DNA from: Vandiemenella viatica
Taxonomy: Eukaryota > Arthropoda > Insecta > Orthoptera > Morabidae
Length of the DNA stretch: 64,000 bases
Assembly (NCBI GenBank): GCA_031002005.1
Contig: JARYHS010008074.1
Location: 184,102,494-184,166,493, forward strand
Direction of reading: 5' to 3'
The notes below the pieces were generated by a model. The model ran no database searches, was not told the origin of the DNA, and saw only the letters and a list, made by a program, of their open reading frames with translations. This document shows, in pieces, positions 21,525 through 33,038 of this stretch. The first letter of the stretch is position 1. Each line of letters starts with the position of its first letter. The translations under genes were made by a program, and so were the position numbers.

Positions 21525-22877
21525 CAGGGTGTCCACAAATGAATATCGGGGTTTTACTGCTTTATAAGATTTATTACATTATCCTTACAGTTATAAATGA
21601 TATGTCAAATGAAAGAGCAACTCAAACAGTTTTGTTCGTTGGCACTAGTGCGCATGTGCGTGAAATGTTTCCGCTGCGATCCGCTAGAATGCGGTAGTAG
21701 CAAAGATGGCGACTAGTGAAGAGAAAGCGTTTTGTGTTTTACAGTTTGCAAAGACTGAATCTGTAGTTACTGTGCAGCGTGCGTTCCGCATTAAGTTCGG
21801 GCGTGATCCTCCAAGTGACAATAACATCCGTAGATGGTATCATCAGTTTGAAGATACAGGCTGCCTTTGTAAAGGGAAGAGCGCGGGACGACCAAGAGTT
21901 AGCGAAGAGACTGTTGAGCGAGTGAGAGAGTCGTTCACTCGTAGCCCAAAGAAATCTGTTCGGAAGGCTAGTCGCGAATTAGAAATTTCTAAATCGACTG
22001 TTTGGAAAGTTTTAAGGAAACGCTTGCAACTACGTCCTTACCGTTTACAGTTGTGACAGGCTCTAAAGCCTGCAGACCATTGTTTACGTGCCAAATTCGC
22101 TAACGAAATGTTGTTACATGACGATGAAGATTTTCTACATCATGTTGTCTTCAGTGATGAATCGACCTTTCACCTCAGTGGACATGTTAACACTCATAAT
22201 GTGCGGATCTGGGGCTCAGAAAATCCTCAAGAGATCGTACAAGTGCAACGAGACTCCCCTAAAATCAATGTTTTTTGTGCCGTATCCCGGCGGAAAGTTT
22301 ACGGACCTTTCTTTTTTGATGAACCGACTGTAACTGGTACTTCTTACCTTGATACACTAGAGCAATGGCTCTTCCCTCAGTTGGAACAATATGAACCAGA
22401 GAACTTCATTTTCCAGCAAGATGGTGTGCCACCTCACTGGCATAACGAAGTACGCGGTTGGTTGAACGTAACTGTACCCGACCGCTGGATTGGCCGCAAG
22501 GGGCCCAATGACAGAGCTTGCTATGCGTGGCCTCCACGTTCACCTTACCTAACGCCATGCGATTTCTACCTTTGGGGTTTCATCAAGGATCGTGTGTATG
22601 TGCCTCCGTTACCAGCCGACCTCCTTGAATTACGACAGAGGATTGAAGCAGCTGTTGCAACAGTTACTGAAGACACACTGCTCAACGTTTGGGAAGAACT
22701 CGGCTACAGACTTGATGTGTGCCGTGTGACAAATGGTGCCCACATAGAACACTTGTAAGCTTGTATATAAAACTGTTTGAGTTGCTCTTTCATTTGACAT
22801 ATCATTTATAACTGTAAGGATAATGTAATAAATCTTATAAAGCATTAAAACCCCGATATTCATTTGTGGACACCCTG
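21525..22877 (+). mobile_element. Tc1/mariner-superfamily transposon with 109-bp terminal inverted repeats
   Basis: Termini begin CAGGGTGTCCACAAATGAAT, and the inverted repeats (21525-21633 and 22769-22877) match over 109 bp with one difference. A TA lies on each side (21523-21524 and 22878-22879). The element is 1353 bp and contains one transposase gene on the plus strand. Such similar arms indicate a young insertion. Confidence 0.92.
21706..22758 (+). pseudogene. Transposase, full length but broken by one in-frame TGA
   Basis: The frame runs 350 codons from ATG 21706 to the final stop, interrupted only by a TGA at 22054-22056; no frameshift is needed. The N-terminus (about residues 1-110) is a paired helix-turn-helix region of the type annotated DUF4817 in insect transposases, with FAKTESVVTVQRAFR and the linker GRPRVSEETVERVRESF. 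The catalytic acidic residues are present: D in VVFSDEST (about 151), D in FIFQQDG (about 239) and D in LTPCDFYLWG (about 286). By my count 46 residues lie between the last two. The protein would cut and reinsert the element. This copy makes only a 116-residue N-terminal fragment unless the stop is read through. Confidence 0.9.
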
Positions 22878-23022
22878 TATTTCAACCTTACCACTACCCT
22901 CGTTGGAAATTTAATTTTTGATATTTCACATACTATATTGTGACACATATATTAGGAATTACGGGCGTGATAGCTGAGAAGTCAGGTACTGCATTCATTC
23001 GTTTTATAAAATTTTTATTTTA

Positions 23023-25292
23023 TTATCTTATGAATTCATTAATGTAAGAAATATTTAATTCTCGGCGTACATACCATGGTTTGATCACAGCTAATCGGAG
23101 AACTTTATTTTGGAATATTTTGAATAACTTGCTACGACTAGCACATCCCCATATTGGACATGCGTATATTATGAACGGTCGTAATATCATTTTGTAAATT
23201 AATAGGCAGCATTCTGTTTTCAATGATGATTTTCTATTTAATACTGGGTATAGTTTGTACAATCTGGCATAGGCTTGGTTTATTTTACTATTAATGTGTG
23301 TGTTCCACGTTAACCGTCTGTACTTAACTGATTGGTCAGGTGGGTCCATGCAATGTTAATTCCCATGATGTTTATCTCTGGCGAGTTTATTGGGCGTCTC
23401 AGTGCAAAAATTTTGACTTGACATCTTCCAGGGTTTAGAGATATTCACCAGTGATTTAACAATTCGGTTAGTTGTGAAATTGCATCCTGTAGGTAATTGC
23501 GTGCGTTGTGGATGTCGTTGTGTGAAGTGTATACTACTGTGTTGTGAGCATACATTGCAGTCGAGGTATTTGTGAAAGTTGGAATGTCCGACGTGTATAT
23601 GTTGAATTGGGAGGGCCCTAAAACAGACACTTGTGGGACTCTTGCTGTTACTGGTCGTGCTGTGGATATTTTTGTGCCGACTCGTACACTGAAGGTTAGG
23701 TTCTGTAGAAAGCATTCTAAGATTTTGTACAAATATAGATGCATTCCTGTATTTTTGAGTTTGCATAAGTGTCTAGTATGCCATACTTTGTCAAATGCCT
23801 GGGCAACATCGAGAAAAGCAGACAGGGTGTGATGTTTAAGTCCAAAGCCCCTTGTGACGTCTTCAACCAGGTGTAGTATTTGGTGTGATATTGAGTGGAT
23901 CGGGCGAAATCCAAATTGATGTGGTGGGATGGTTCCCGTAGCATCAAGGAAGTTATCCGCGTCCGTATTATCTTTTCTAGTAATTTTGATAAGGTTGAGA
24001 GTAAGCTTATAGGTCTATAGCTGGAGGGTAGGGAAGCTGGTTTATTAGGTTTATTGAAAACTGTGATGTTCGCATGTTTCCAATCTATCGGAAAATATCC
24101 GGTACAGAGAATGCTGTTAAAATGCTGTGAGATAACTTACTGTCTTAGGAGGTAATGACTTCAGAGCTATTTTGGGTATATTATCATGACCCGGCGATTT
24201 TCTTACGGACAAACTCTTGGTTATTTGTCGCAGTTCTCTTGGGGTAGTGAATGTAACATAATTCTCCGCTCCAATGGTCATATGCTGATTGGAATCTTCG
24301 ACTGTTTTGTTGAACTCATGATATACTATAGGATTCGGTTTGAAGACGTTTTCAAAATGATCTGCTAAAATTTCGCACTTCTCTGAATCACTAGATATGT
24401 ATTTGTCGTTCCATTTTAAGGGCGGTAAAATAGTGGGTTCCCTGAGAATTCGTTTCGTAGTTTTCCATAGAAATCAATCATTACCAGGTTCTAATTCCGA
24501 TAAATAATTTTGATATGTTTCGCAGCGAAATGAGTCAAGTTCTAGTTTGACCTGTCTAATTAATTGGTTTAGTAGTCTGCGTTGGTGCGGGAGTCGCTGC
24601 ATTTGCCACTGTCTGCGGGTTTGATTTTTGTAGTTGATCAAGTCAATGATCCGTTGGGAATTTTTTCATGGAGTGACTTAAACGATCTTGTTTGAGGTTT
24701 CTTGGCTGATAGTTCTATCACCTGGTGAATTGCAGTTGTTAGATGTTGTACGCCTTCATCAATGCTGTCATTAGTGTCTGGCCTAGAGAATGGTAATAGT
24801 ATCTGATTGAGATTAAGTTCGAATAAATTCCAATTTACCTGCCCAGTTAGTATCTTTGGTGTTTGTTCTACTGTTTCGGGGCTTGTACCAATTTTTGCTA
24901 AAACCGGAAAGTGATCTGAATCTAGCTCAGAAATTGCTTCCATATATATTGGTAGTGGTGCGTTTTTTTTCTAGGGCAATATGAAGAATCTCAGGTACAA
25001 CATTTCTATTATTAGAAAAGTAAATCGGCCCATTTGGTGCGACTATATGCAGACCAAGGTTACCTGCAGCGTCGAGCAGCTTCCTACCGTTTGGTGTTGT
25101 TCGACATCCCCGAGCTAATTGCTTACTGTTGAGGTCCCCCATTAATATGATAGACTGGTTATGTTGAAACATTGGTCCTAGTTGTTGTGTAAGCCTCCGA
25201 TTTGGTTGTTTATAAGCAGCATTTATTGTTATTTCGGAGTTAGTTTTAGTTTGTATTCGGATTCCAGCAATTTCGAGACCATTGGCGGGCAT
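23023..25292 (-). pseudogene. LINE ORF2: endonuclease plus reverse transcriptase, broken
   Basis: The endonuclease part reads ITINAAYKQPNR, IILMGDLNSKQLARGCRTTP and LDSDHFPVLAKI, the APE-type signature pieces (the GDLN and SDH motifs). The RT part includes WKHANITVFNKP, LPSSYRPISLLST near 24000-24090 and RVPQVSVLGPSQFNIYTSDI near 23650. The catalytic FADD box is replaced by YAHN (about 23560), losing both aspartates. The tail reads ILRPFIIYACPIWGCAS and ends near 23023. Several frame changes separate the pieces, so no active enzyme can be made. Confidence 0.82.
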
Positions 25293-25849
25293 ATAAATGA
25301 GTAATGACTGATGTGGTTTTTAATATAGGCGCATCAAGGTCTGTTCTGCATATTTATATCCAGTGATTTTGAAAGTATCGCTAGAGGTAAGATGTGTCTC
25401 GGTTATACAAGCAATATCAACATTGTGACGACTCATAAATTCTGTAAGGGTTGATTTTTTATTCCGTACACCGTTTGCATTCCAGTTTAGGAGTGTTAAT
25501 TGAGAGAGATTGACAGTATTATTTGCAATTTTGGAGGAAACTGGCTACTGACGACATAATAATCTCCTTTATCATTGGGAGAAAAGCATAGTTAATGCAG
25601 AGATTAGTTCATGTATTAATTTGGTCCATGCGGTACCTTGTTCGGTCTTGTGCTCGTTGTGTCGTAAGGTGATGCGTTGCGTTTTCCTTGTAGTATGTTG
25701 CTGTAAGACGGTCGAAAGTTATTTTGCGGAATATGCTGTGAATTTGTTTTATCTTTGTTTTGCGTTATTTGGTCAGCTGTGTATTTAGATGTCTTAGAGG
25801 GTGTAGAATTGCTGGTAAAGACGGAAATCCCGGAAAGGACAGATTTTAC

Positions 25850-26744
25850 AGTGTGTGCATCTCAGTCAGCTGTCTATCTGAGTTAAGCTTGTTTTGGTGT
25901 AAAGGTTTCTTGAAACTTTTACGTTTAATTTCTTCCTAATATTATATCCTTTAAAGTTTGCTGGATGTTCACCACCGCAGTTAACATATATCGGTTTTGC
26001 TGTACGCGGGTGATTGCATGAGGAGTAATGGTGTTTCCCATCACAGCGAACACATCGAGGGTGAAGTTTACAGCAGTTTTTTGTGTACCCATAGAACTGG
26101 CAATTTGTACATTGAGGAATATCTTTTGACTTTCTATGTGGTTCTATTTTAACAATGCAGAGGAACAGTCTATCTTATTCAAAGATATTGGCACACTCGC
26201 GATTTTCTTCAAGCTCAATTGCGCAGAGTGGCATAGAAATCTTATCTTCATTTAGAAGTCTTGTTACTTTGGTCTGATTAGTTCCTCTTTTATTTCGTCA
26301 TCTATTAGTCAGTTAGTTGATAGCTGTTTTGAGTCTGGAGCACGAAAAATGTGGTATTTCTGTTTAATGGTATCAAATTATTTTTGTTAGAGTTCTGAAA
26401 TCTTGGATAGAAGTAGTATTAATTTTAATCACGTGGGGAGGCTGAGGCATATTGGCACTTGTATTAAGATGTACATACATTTGGTTCGGCAATGGGTTCG
26501 GCGTAGCGGGATGATGTGTTCCCGTCGGCTGTGGTGGTTACGGTTGATGCTGTTGTTGGTACTGAAGCGGCTGCTGCTGCTGGCGATAGTGCTGTTGATG
26601 GAACAGCATTTGCTGTGAAGATCGATTAGCATGGAGATCTTCGCTGTTAAGAGCTTCAACAACTGCATTTTCGTAATATTGGCGTAATGCTACGCTGATT
26701 GAAGTCATCGCTCCATCATTATCTGCCATAGTGTTCCGAGACAT
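25850..26744 (-). pseudogene. LINE ORF1 (gag-like zinc-knuckle protein), broken
   Basis: The N-terminal piece (26744-26538) is serine-, glutamine- and histidine-rich. Further on, around 26130-25960, the minus strand reads IPQCTNCQFYGYTKNCCKL and HPRCVRCDGKHYSSCNH. This is a pair of CCHC-type zinc knuckles typical of Jockey ORF1 proteins, which bind element RNA. It lies directly upstream of the endonuclease frame on the same strand, as expected. Stops and frameshifts are present. Confidence 0.7.
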
Positions 26745-26949
26745 ATGTCACTGCAACACTATGGAGGGAACGCCTTATTTGAATTGTAGCAATTCAAATC
26801 CCTTGAGAAAACTCGACAAAAGCTCCAATATCGATCAGGAAAAGATTCAATTATATATATAAAAGAAACTATTTTAAATTACGATCTCAATGAATAACAG
26901 TTGTCGCCGTAAACAACCAAAGATATAATTTTAATTTCTTTGAGCAATG

Positions 26950-27650
26950 GCCATCAAATGTTGCTAAATAAGGTAAAAACTATTGTAATTGACAAAAAGG
27001 TGATTTGCTGGATAGAAGAATTCCCAAAGGTAAAAAAAAAAAAAAAAGTTAATGTAGGAAATGCAGTATCAAAAGAAGTAGGAGTGAACATGGGAGTTTC
27101 ACAGGGTAGTATATTGAGACCATTGCTATTCGTTATTCTAATGAATGATTCTGTTAATTGTTTATTGTCAAAAGTTAGATTGTTTTCAGATGACATAATG
27201 TTATTAAAAAAGGATCAAAACCATAGAAGACTGTAGACTACTTCAGGTGATCTAGATAGGATAACTGTCTGAGTGAGTCAACATGGGATGAAGATAAATG
27301 CAAAGAATAGCCAGCTTATTAGGTATACAAATAAAAAGCGAAAGGTTGAATACGATAGAAGGGGGTTGAAGAGAGTCATGGGTGTGTACAAGGCCTATAT
27401 TGATGATAAAGCATGGAAAGATGTTGGTGGGAAAATTAAGATAGGTGCACGGAAGGGTATAGATGACCATGACCACAAGCTGGCACTTGATTTCAGGCAT
27501 AAGGGTGTGGGAAAATTTTCTTTCGTAGGAAAGGGTGTAAGGGATTGGAATAAATTTCCAAGAGAAATGATGAATAATTCACCGAAAACACTTAAAGAAT
27601 TTAAGGTAAAAAGTAGGTTGGAAGAGGAAAGGAGAAAGACGGGTGTATAG
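26950..27650 (+). pseudogene. LINE RT relic with C-terminal domain
   Basis: The plus strand reads MGVSQGSILRPLLFVILMND (from about 27089) and LFSDDIMLLKK (about 27181), the latter an FSDD-type catalytic box with both aspartates. After stops it continues SQHGMKINAKNSQL and ends with FVGKGVRDWNKFPREMMNN, the common LINE C-terminal phrase. A run of A near 27032-27047 and several frameshifts break the frame. A shorter relative is at 17640-17880. Confidence 0.65.
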
Positions 27651-27845
27651 GGAATTTGCCACCGGAGCATAAAGTCGATTGAAAACACCTTCCTTGTTTA
27701 TTAAATAATAGAGGCTTAATGGCAACAGCGAAAACATTGCTGGGAGCTGCACGTCCTCATCAACTTCGGGTACCCTAACATAACACTAGAACCCATTTCA
27801 ACTGCAGGAAATTTTTAGTTGGATCATTTTATGTGCCTGTTTCTC

Positions 27846-28040
27846 TTAGCCGGAATTGGTATTTACTCTCTCAACAATGATGCTGCTCTTTTTTAAACAG
27901 AGCTTAGAAGTAACATTTGTATCAAATCCTTTATTCTCGTTGGTTTCTCCATAGATAAAATGATCATATTCATGACACTCTGAACACTTGTGAGCTCCTG
28001 AGGTGTCATTTTCACAAATAACACAACCTGTTTTATTAAA
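27846..28040 (-). pseudogene. Cys/His-rich zinc-binding relic
   Basis: The minus strand, ending at a TAA at 27846-27848, encodes NKTGCVICENDTSGAHKC and SECHEYDHFIYGETNEN. The spacing is C-x2-C, H-x-C-x2-C, x4-H, with another LC further on. This resembles a zinc-ribbon tail I associate with integrase-type transposases of insect genomes (KRBA2/SCAND3-like). One expected cysteine is a tyrosine and a stop lies just upstream, so it is a decayed end of a longer gene. Confidence 0.4.
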
Positions 28041-28148
28041 TATAAATTTTCAGCTTTTTCTAAAATAATGTGTCACTGTACGAGTAAAAGATGCATTATA
28101 AAAATTCAAATGTTGCTTATAGAGCATAAAAGTAACACAAAATGTAAC

Positions 28149-28384
28149 TTTTTTTTTTGCTTATGATTTTATGTCACATTGACATCGAGGTCTTTAGATG
28201 CGGGAAAAGACTGAACCCAAGGAACGGGTAACAATTCGGCCATGGCCTTTGCAAAGGAACCATCCCAGCATTCACTTGGAGTGATTTGGGAAAACAATGA
28301 AAAACTCAAATCTTGGTGGCCGGATGGGGATTCGAACCCGAGTCCTCCCCGAGGCCAGATATTTACCGCTCACCCACCACACTA
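28149..28384 (-). repeat. SINE family A copy
   Basis: A minus-strand copy with poly(A) tail (T run at 28149-28158). The tRNA-like head has B box GGTTCGAATCCC, and the conserved body keeps a GTTTTCCCAAATCACTCCAAG-type phrase and GGCCATGGCC. The head ends near 28384. Confidence 0.75.
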
Positions 28385-28594
28385 GCTAAAATATCACATT
28401 AACAATTTTTGTGAAAATAAATAACTCTGCAGCATTACTGGTAATTTAGTTACCAACTTTATTTTAATAATTTTACAGTCAACTTATATCAAATAATGAT
28501 TAAAGATAAGGAAACGGTACTGAAAACTAATATTTTATTTTCTTAACATCACCTGATTATTACTTAATATCCAGAAGATGTAGTTACAACCTGT

Positions 28595-28829
28595 CAGGGG
28601 CGGATCCAGGGGGGGGCTCAGGGAGCTCAAGCCCCCCCCCCCCCAAAGTATCTGGGTCCACCTCTGACATTGTAATTTTGGAGACCTTTTTTTATTTTTT
28701 TATTTTTTAACTCTACGGATTCGAGGCCCGAGGTGGCTATAAAGACTACCCCATGGCCGACTCAATCCCCCCCCCAAACAAAAGTCCGCTCAAGCCCCCC
28801 CCCAAACCAAAATACTGGATCCGCCCCTG
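28595..28829. mobile_element. hAT-type MITE with 8-bp target duplication
   Basis: The termini are CAGGGGCGGATCCAG and its inverted counterpart CTGGATCCGCCCCTG. They are flanked by identical 8-bp CAACCTGT at 28587-28594 and 28830-28837. An 8-bp duplication and CAGGGGC-type ends are typical of hAT elements. The 235-bp interior has C runs and no coding capacity, so it depends on a transposase from elsewhere. Confidence 0.85.
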
Positions 28830-29015
28830 CAACCTGTCCATCGCGTAGTGTCGTGTCATGGTCATGGGGGAAGGAAAAGAGTGAAGGCGCATTAACGCTG
28901 AATCTGTGAGGCCTCCTGTAAACACTCGGCTCCTACTGCACTTGCGCGGCGGCCATAATAGAAATCCCAAAACATAGTGTTGTTTGCTCTGTGTTTGCTG
29001 CTGTGAATATTACAT

Positions 29016-30015
29016 NNNNNNNNNNNNNNNNNNNNNNNNNNNNNNNNNNNNNNNNNNNNNNNNNNNNNNNNNNNNNNNNNNNNNNNNNNNNNNNNNNNNN
29101 NNNNNNNNNNNNNNNNNNNNNNNNNNNNNNNNNNNNNNNNNNNNNNNNNNNNNNNNNNNNNNNNNNNNNNNNNNNNNNNNNNNNNNNNNNNNNNNNNNNN
29201 NNNNNNNNNNNNNNNNNNNNNNNNNNNNNNNNNNNNNNNNNNNNNNNNNNNNNNNNNNNNNNNNNNNNNNNNNNNNNNNNNNNNNNNNNNNNNNNNNNNN
29301 NNNNNNNNNNNNNNNNNNNNNNNNNNNNNNNNNNNNNNNNNNNNNNNNNNNNNNNNNNNNNNNNNNNNNNNNNNNNNNNNNNNNNNNNNNNNNNNNNNNN
29401 NNNNNNNNNNNNNNNNNNNNNNNNNNNNNNNNNNNNNNNNNNNNNNNNNNNNNNNNNNNNNNNNNNNNNNNNNNNNNNNNNNNNNNNNNNNNNNNNNNNN
29501 NNNNNNNNNNNNNNNNNNNNNNNNNNNNNNNNNNNNNNNNNNNNNNNNNNNNNNNNNNNNNNNNNNNNNNNNNNNNNNNNNNNNNNNNNNNNNNNNNNNN
29601 NNNNNNNNNNNNNNNNNNNNNNNNNNNNNNNNNNNNNNNNNNNNNNNNNNNNNNNNNNNNNNNNNNNNNNNNNNNNNNNNNNNNNNNNNNNNNNNNNNNN
29701 NNNNNNNNNNNNNNNNNNNNNNNNNNNNNNNNNNNNNNNNNNNNNNNNNNNNNNNNNNNNNNNNNNNNNNNNNNNNNNNNNNNNNNNNNNNNNNNNNNNN
29801 NNNNNNNNNNNNNNNNNNNNNNNNNNNNNNNNNNNNNNNNNNNNNNNNNNNNNNNNNNNNNNNNNNNNNNNNNNNNNNNNNNNNNNNNNNNNNNNNNNNN
29901 NNNNNNNNNNNNNNNNNNNNNNNNNNNNNNNNNNNNNNNNNNNNNNNNNNNNNNNNNNNNNNNNNNNNNNNNNNNNNNNNNNNNNNNNNNNNNNNNNNNN
30001 NNNNNNNNNNNNNNN
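29016..30015. other. Assembly gap of 1000 N
   Basis: Exactly 1000 undetermined bases, a round number suggesting a placeholder length. Any reading frame crossing it is meaningless. Confidence 0.99.
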
Positions 30016-30489
30016 TGGCTAGCTGCACAGCCGTGCGCTGTAATCCGAGAGGTATGTGCTGATATGAGCGCTCGCGCTGGCCGGCAGCTACACGCAGGGA
30101 GTCCGCCTCGAGAGTTTGTACGTAACACATCTATGTAGGAGTGTGTCGTGATTTTACTACCAACATTATCGCTTTGTACCCCATTTCGGCAACAGGAGTC
30201 TAAATTCAAGCTAGCGGGGGTATTGCTAACATATTGCGTGGTGCAGATTTACGTTCCTGTATTTTATGCAACTGTCCGTGTGTATTTAACGGCGAATAAA
30301 TTGGAACTAATCTGTAATCTCTGTTTCCGTCAGTAATAAACCTTACTAAACCGTATCAGGCTATCAACACTCAAGCCAAAGAACTCTACGCAGCCTTCAA
30401 TAAAAAACAGCAACATCTTTTATTATACATTAGTTGTTCCGGCAGCTATTGTCTGCGCAGTTGTCGATTCTGCGTCATCAACGATCGAC
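30016..30489 (+). mobile_element. LTR-like sequence beside the gap
   Basis: This GC-mixed block contains AATAAA near 30295 and again near 30334. It is followed at 30490 by a sequence resembling a primer-binding site, the order seen at the end of a 5' LTR. The left boundary is unclear, possibly TGTAGG near 30133. No second LTR or gag gene was recognised. Confidence 0.35.
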
Positions 30490-30498
30490 TGGTGTCAG
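30490..30498 (+). other. Putative tRNA-Leu primer-binding site
   Basis: TGGTGTCAG is complementary to the 3' end of tRNA-Leu, including its CCA, and is used as primer site by some LTR retrotransposons. Only nine bases match, so the call is tentative. Confidence 0.3.
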
Positions 30499-32811
30499 AG
30501 AAGGCCGTCGTCCTGACAAGAAGAAAAGAAGAACATCAAGAAGACGTTGCTATCGGTCAGGTTAGTGATCACACCTCCGATAGTCAACCAGTCACCAATC
30601 AATATCCACTCAGCCATCCAAAACGGTACTCTGGCGTCATCTGCGGGACTCAAACCCTGCACCACACGCACATAAACAGAGACCAACTACAGCTGTGATT
30701 CAAACCTCCAATTTCACATAATGGCGTTTTGAATCACATGTTTTTCTAGAAGGTTTTCTGGTGTGATTTCAATTCTTCACCAATTGTATCCCACAATTCC
30801 AGAGTAATGGAGGCGATTCATACAGTTAAACTGGATCTCATGCGTGTAAAATAAAATTTAAATCATGTTAGTACTCAATTACAAAGGTGTCTGCTGTAAT
30901 CCAATATCCTAATAGTTCAATTGCTAGTTGGCATTGGTATTTATCGGTTCATAGCCTCATCTTTTATAACAGAATAATAATATTTATTCTTTGAAATTAA
31001 AATTAGCTATTTGTGTACGTAATGACTACCCTTACCTTGGTATAACCACCTAACGATACTCTTTAAAACGTGAATGAAGTTTTCATACAGTTTCGTGAGA
31101 TTTTCAGCAAGTTTTGTTTTCTTTAGAAATCTTCGAATATCTGTTGGCATCAATCAAAAATCATTTTGTATTCGTAAAATAAAATGAAGCAAGCAAGAAT
31201 TAGGCCGCTGTTAGAATATCCACACGGAGACAACAAAGAATACCCAAAAAAGCATTAGATATTGTTAAAAATGGGCACTAGATGGACGATAGTAAAGACA
31301 ATTTGAAGTGATGGCCTTAACAAATCTTAAACACATACCTTAATCGATTTTTCCTTTATAAACACCCGAAAAAATATAAACTCAACAACACTTGAAACGG
31401 TAAGTCGTCGGATATTACTGAATAGGCTATTTATTACATTCTATGCAGGTATTCGAATGGTGCAATGAACAATCAGATGATCATCTGTGTAATAAAATTT
31501 CTTAGATACTTGATTGTGAATCTAGCTTTTAAAGAACTTTTCTACAGCTGACAAGAATTTCAGAAAATAGTACTGCTAGGACCCGATATCATACCTCTAC
31601 TCTGTTTCCATCAGAAATACATTAACTCTAAAACTAGGTGGAAAAATCGCTTACATAGTGGCCAGCACCTTGGCTTCGCATTCAGACAGTCGCCAATTAA
31701 GTTGTTGTTTCTTCAGGGCGCGTCATCGCCAATTCAAATCCTACAAAGAACATCGGGGGTTTTAGCTAAATGTTGTGTTTGATGTGTATTTTCCTCAATA
31801 AAGTGTCCCACAATTACATGAGCAAATCTAATATAACAGAGCAATGGAAACATTACGATCTGGCTAACTGGTCTCAAAGACCTAAAAAAGGGCAAATTAA
31901 AACAAAAAATAGTTAACTAATGCTTGTTGTACTTTTGTCATTGAAAAGAGACTATTTCGATAATCATTAAAAAATATACTCTTGAAATCACATGCAGGTC
32001 TTAGCCATCTATGTACATATTCTTCGGAATTTTATAACGTACAATTAATCAGTTCTGAAGTACACATAAAATACAAATAAATGTGTAAACATCAAGCGGC
32101 GAAGGCTAGAAACCAATTACTGTAACCTTGTATTAAGCGGATGTTTTTAATGAAAATTAGAAAGATAAATCTTGAGCAATTACATCATGGAAGGTCAGTT
32201 TTTCAGATGATTATCAGATTTTATTATTTATGTAATACAATTTTCATTCCAAGACATGGGAATAAAAAGAACGCTGGGTGAATCTCTGGAGCTGACAACC
32301 CTCTCCCGCACGAAGGAAATTATGGTTATTTTGCTATGTTAGCCATGTGTTCGACAGGGCAATCAACTTTCTTCTACCCACGAAAAAAAAAAAAAAAGAC
32401 GTAACTGGAACTTCCAAGGGATCCTTGCGATTGATAGAATAATCTACTAAGGGCATTACAAGATGCAGGAACAGGGGAGGTAATGCTATCATGCCAGCGA
32501 CTAATTTTGTAATGATCGTCACAAAGCTTCGAGAACAGCAGTGTGGCAGAAAAGGAAAGGCTGGACTACTTTGTATCGTGTTCAAAAGGGCAACGGCTCG
32601 ATTGAATATACAGACGTGTTCCGCTAATACTAAATATGACAACCTGAAGAATTTGTCCTAAATTTGCAGTTTTTATTCTTCAGCTATCTTTCTCTCTGTC
32701 GAAATATCAGAAAAATAGGAAGTGAAAGGCAGCAAGCACAACTGATTTCTAAAATTTGATAATATATTCGTCATTCTACGAAAAGCTTTAAGTATTTATA
32801 TTTTTAACACC
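30499..32811. other. No gene recognised
   Basis: A 68-codon frame at 30492-30698 follows the putative primer site but is not recognisable. A tRNA-like block with CAATTCAAATCC lies near 31665-31770. The remainder is AT-rich. Confidence 0.4.
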
Positions 32812-33038
32812 TTTTTTTTATTGCTTTACACCTCGCTGACGATGATGTCATTAGAAGCGGACTAGGACTGGAGGTACGGAACGTGAAGGAATTCGGCCAG
32901 GATCTTTTGAAGGACCTGGCATTTGCCTGGAGTATTTCGGGAGACTATGGAAAACCGAAATGAGAATGGCCGGTCGGAGATTTGAACCCGCGTCTTTTCG
33001 AATGGTAAACCTGAATATTACCACACACCACGCTCGGT
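32812..33038 (-). repeat. SINE family A copy
   Basis: A minus-strand copy with a T run at 32812-32820, the conserved GAAGGAATTCGGCCA and GGAGACTATGGAAAACC-like body, B box GATTTGAACCC, and head end CACGCTCGGT at 33029-33038. Confidence 0.75.

Larger units (their letters stand above)
22990..26760 (-). mobile_element. Jockey-like LINE, nearly full length, decayed
   Basis: From right to left the element shows an ORF1 with a glutamine-rich N-terminus and zinc knuckles (26744-25900), an endonuclease (25292-24638), a reverse transcriptase (about 24600-23350) and a C-terminal tail (23349-23023). It ends in A/T-rich sequence near 22990-23030 that could be an eroded poly(A) tail. Domain order fits Jockey-clade elements. 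Frameshifts and stops occur throughout. Confidence 0.8.

Noticed and set aside
28892..30209. Long frames of 340-410 codons on both strands across the N gap
   Set aside because: They consist almost entirely of undetermined bases; the flanking residues are not recognisable.
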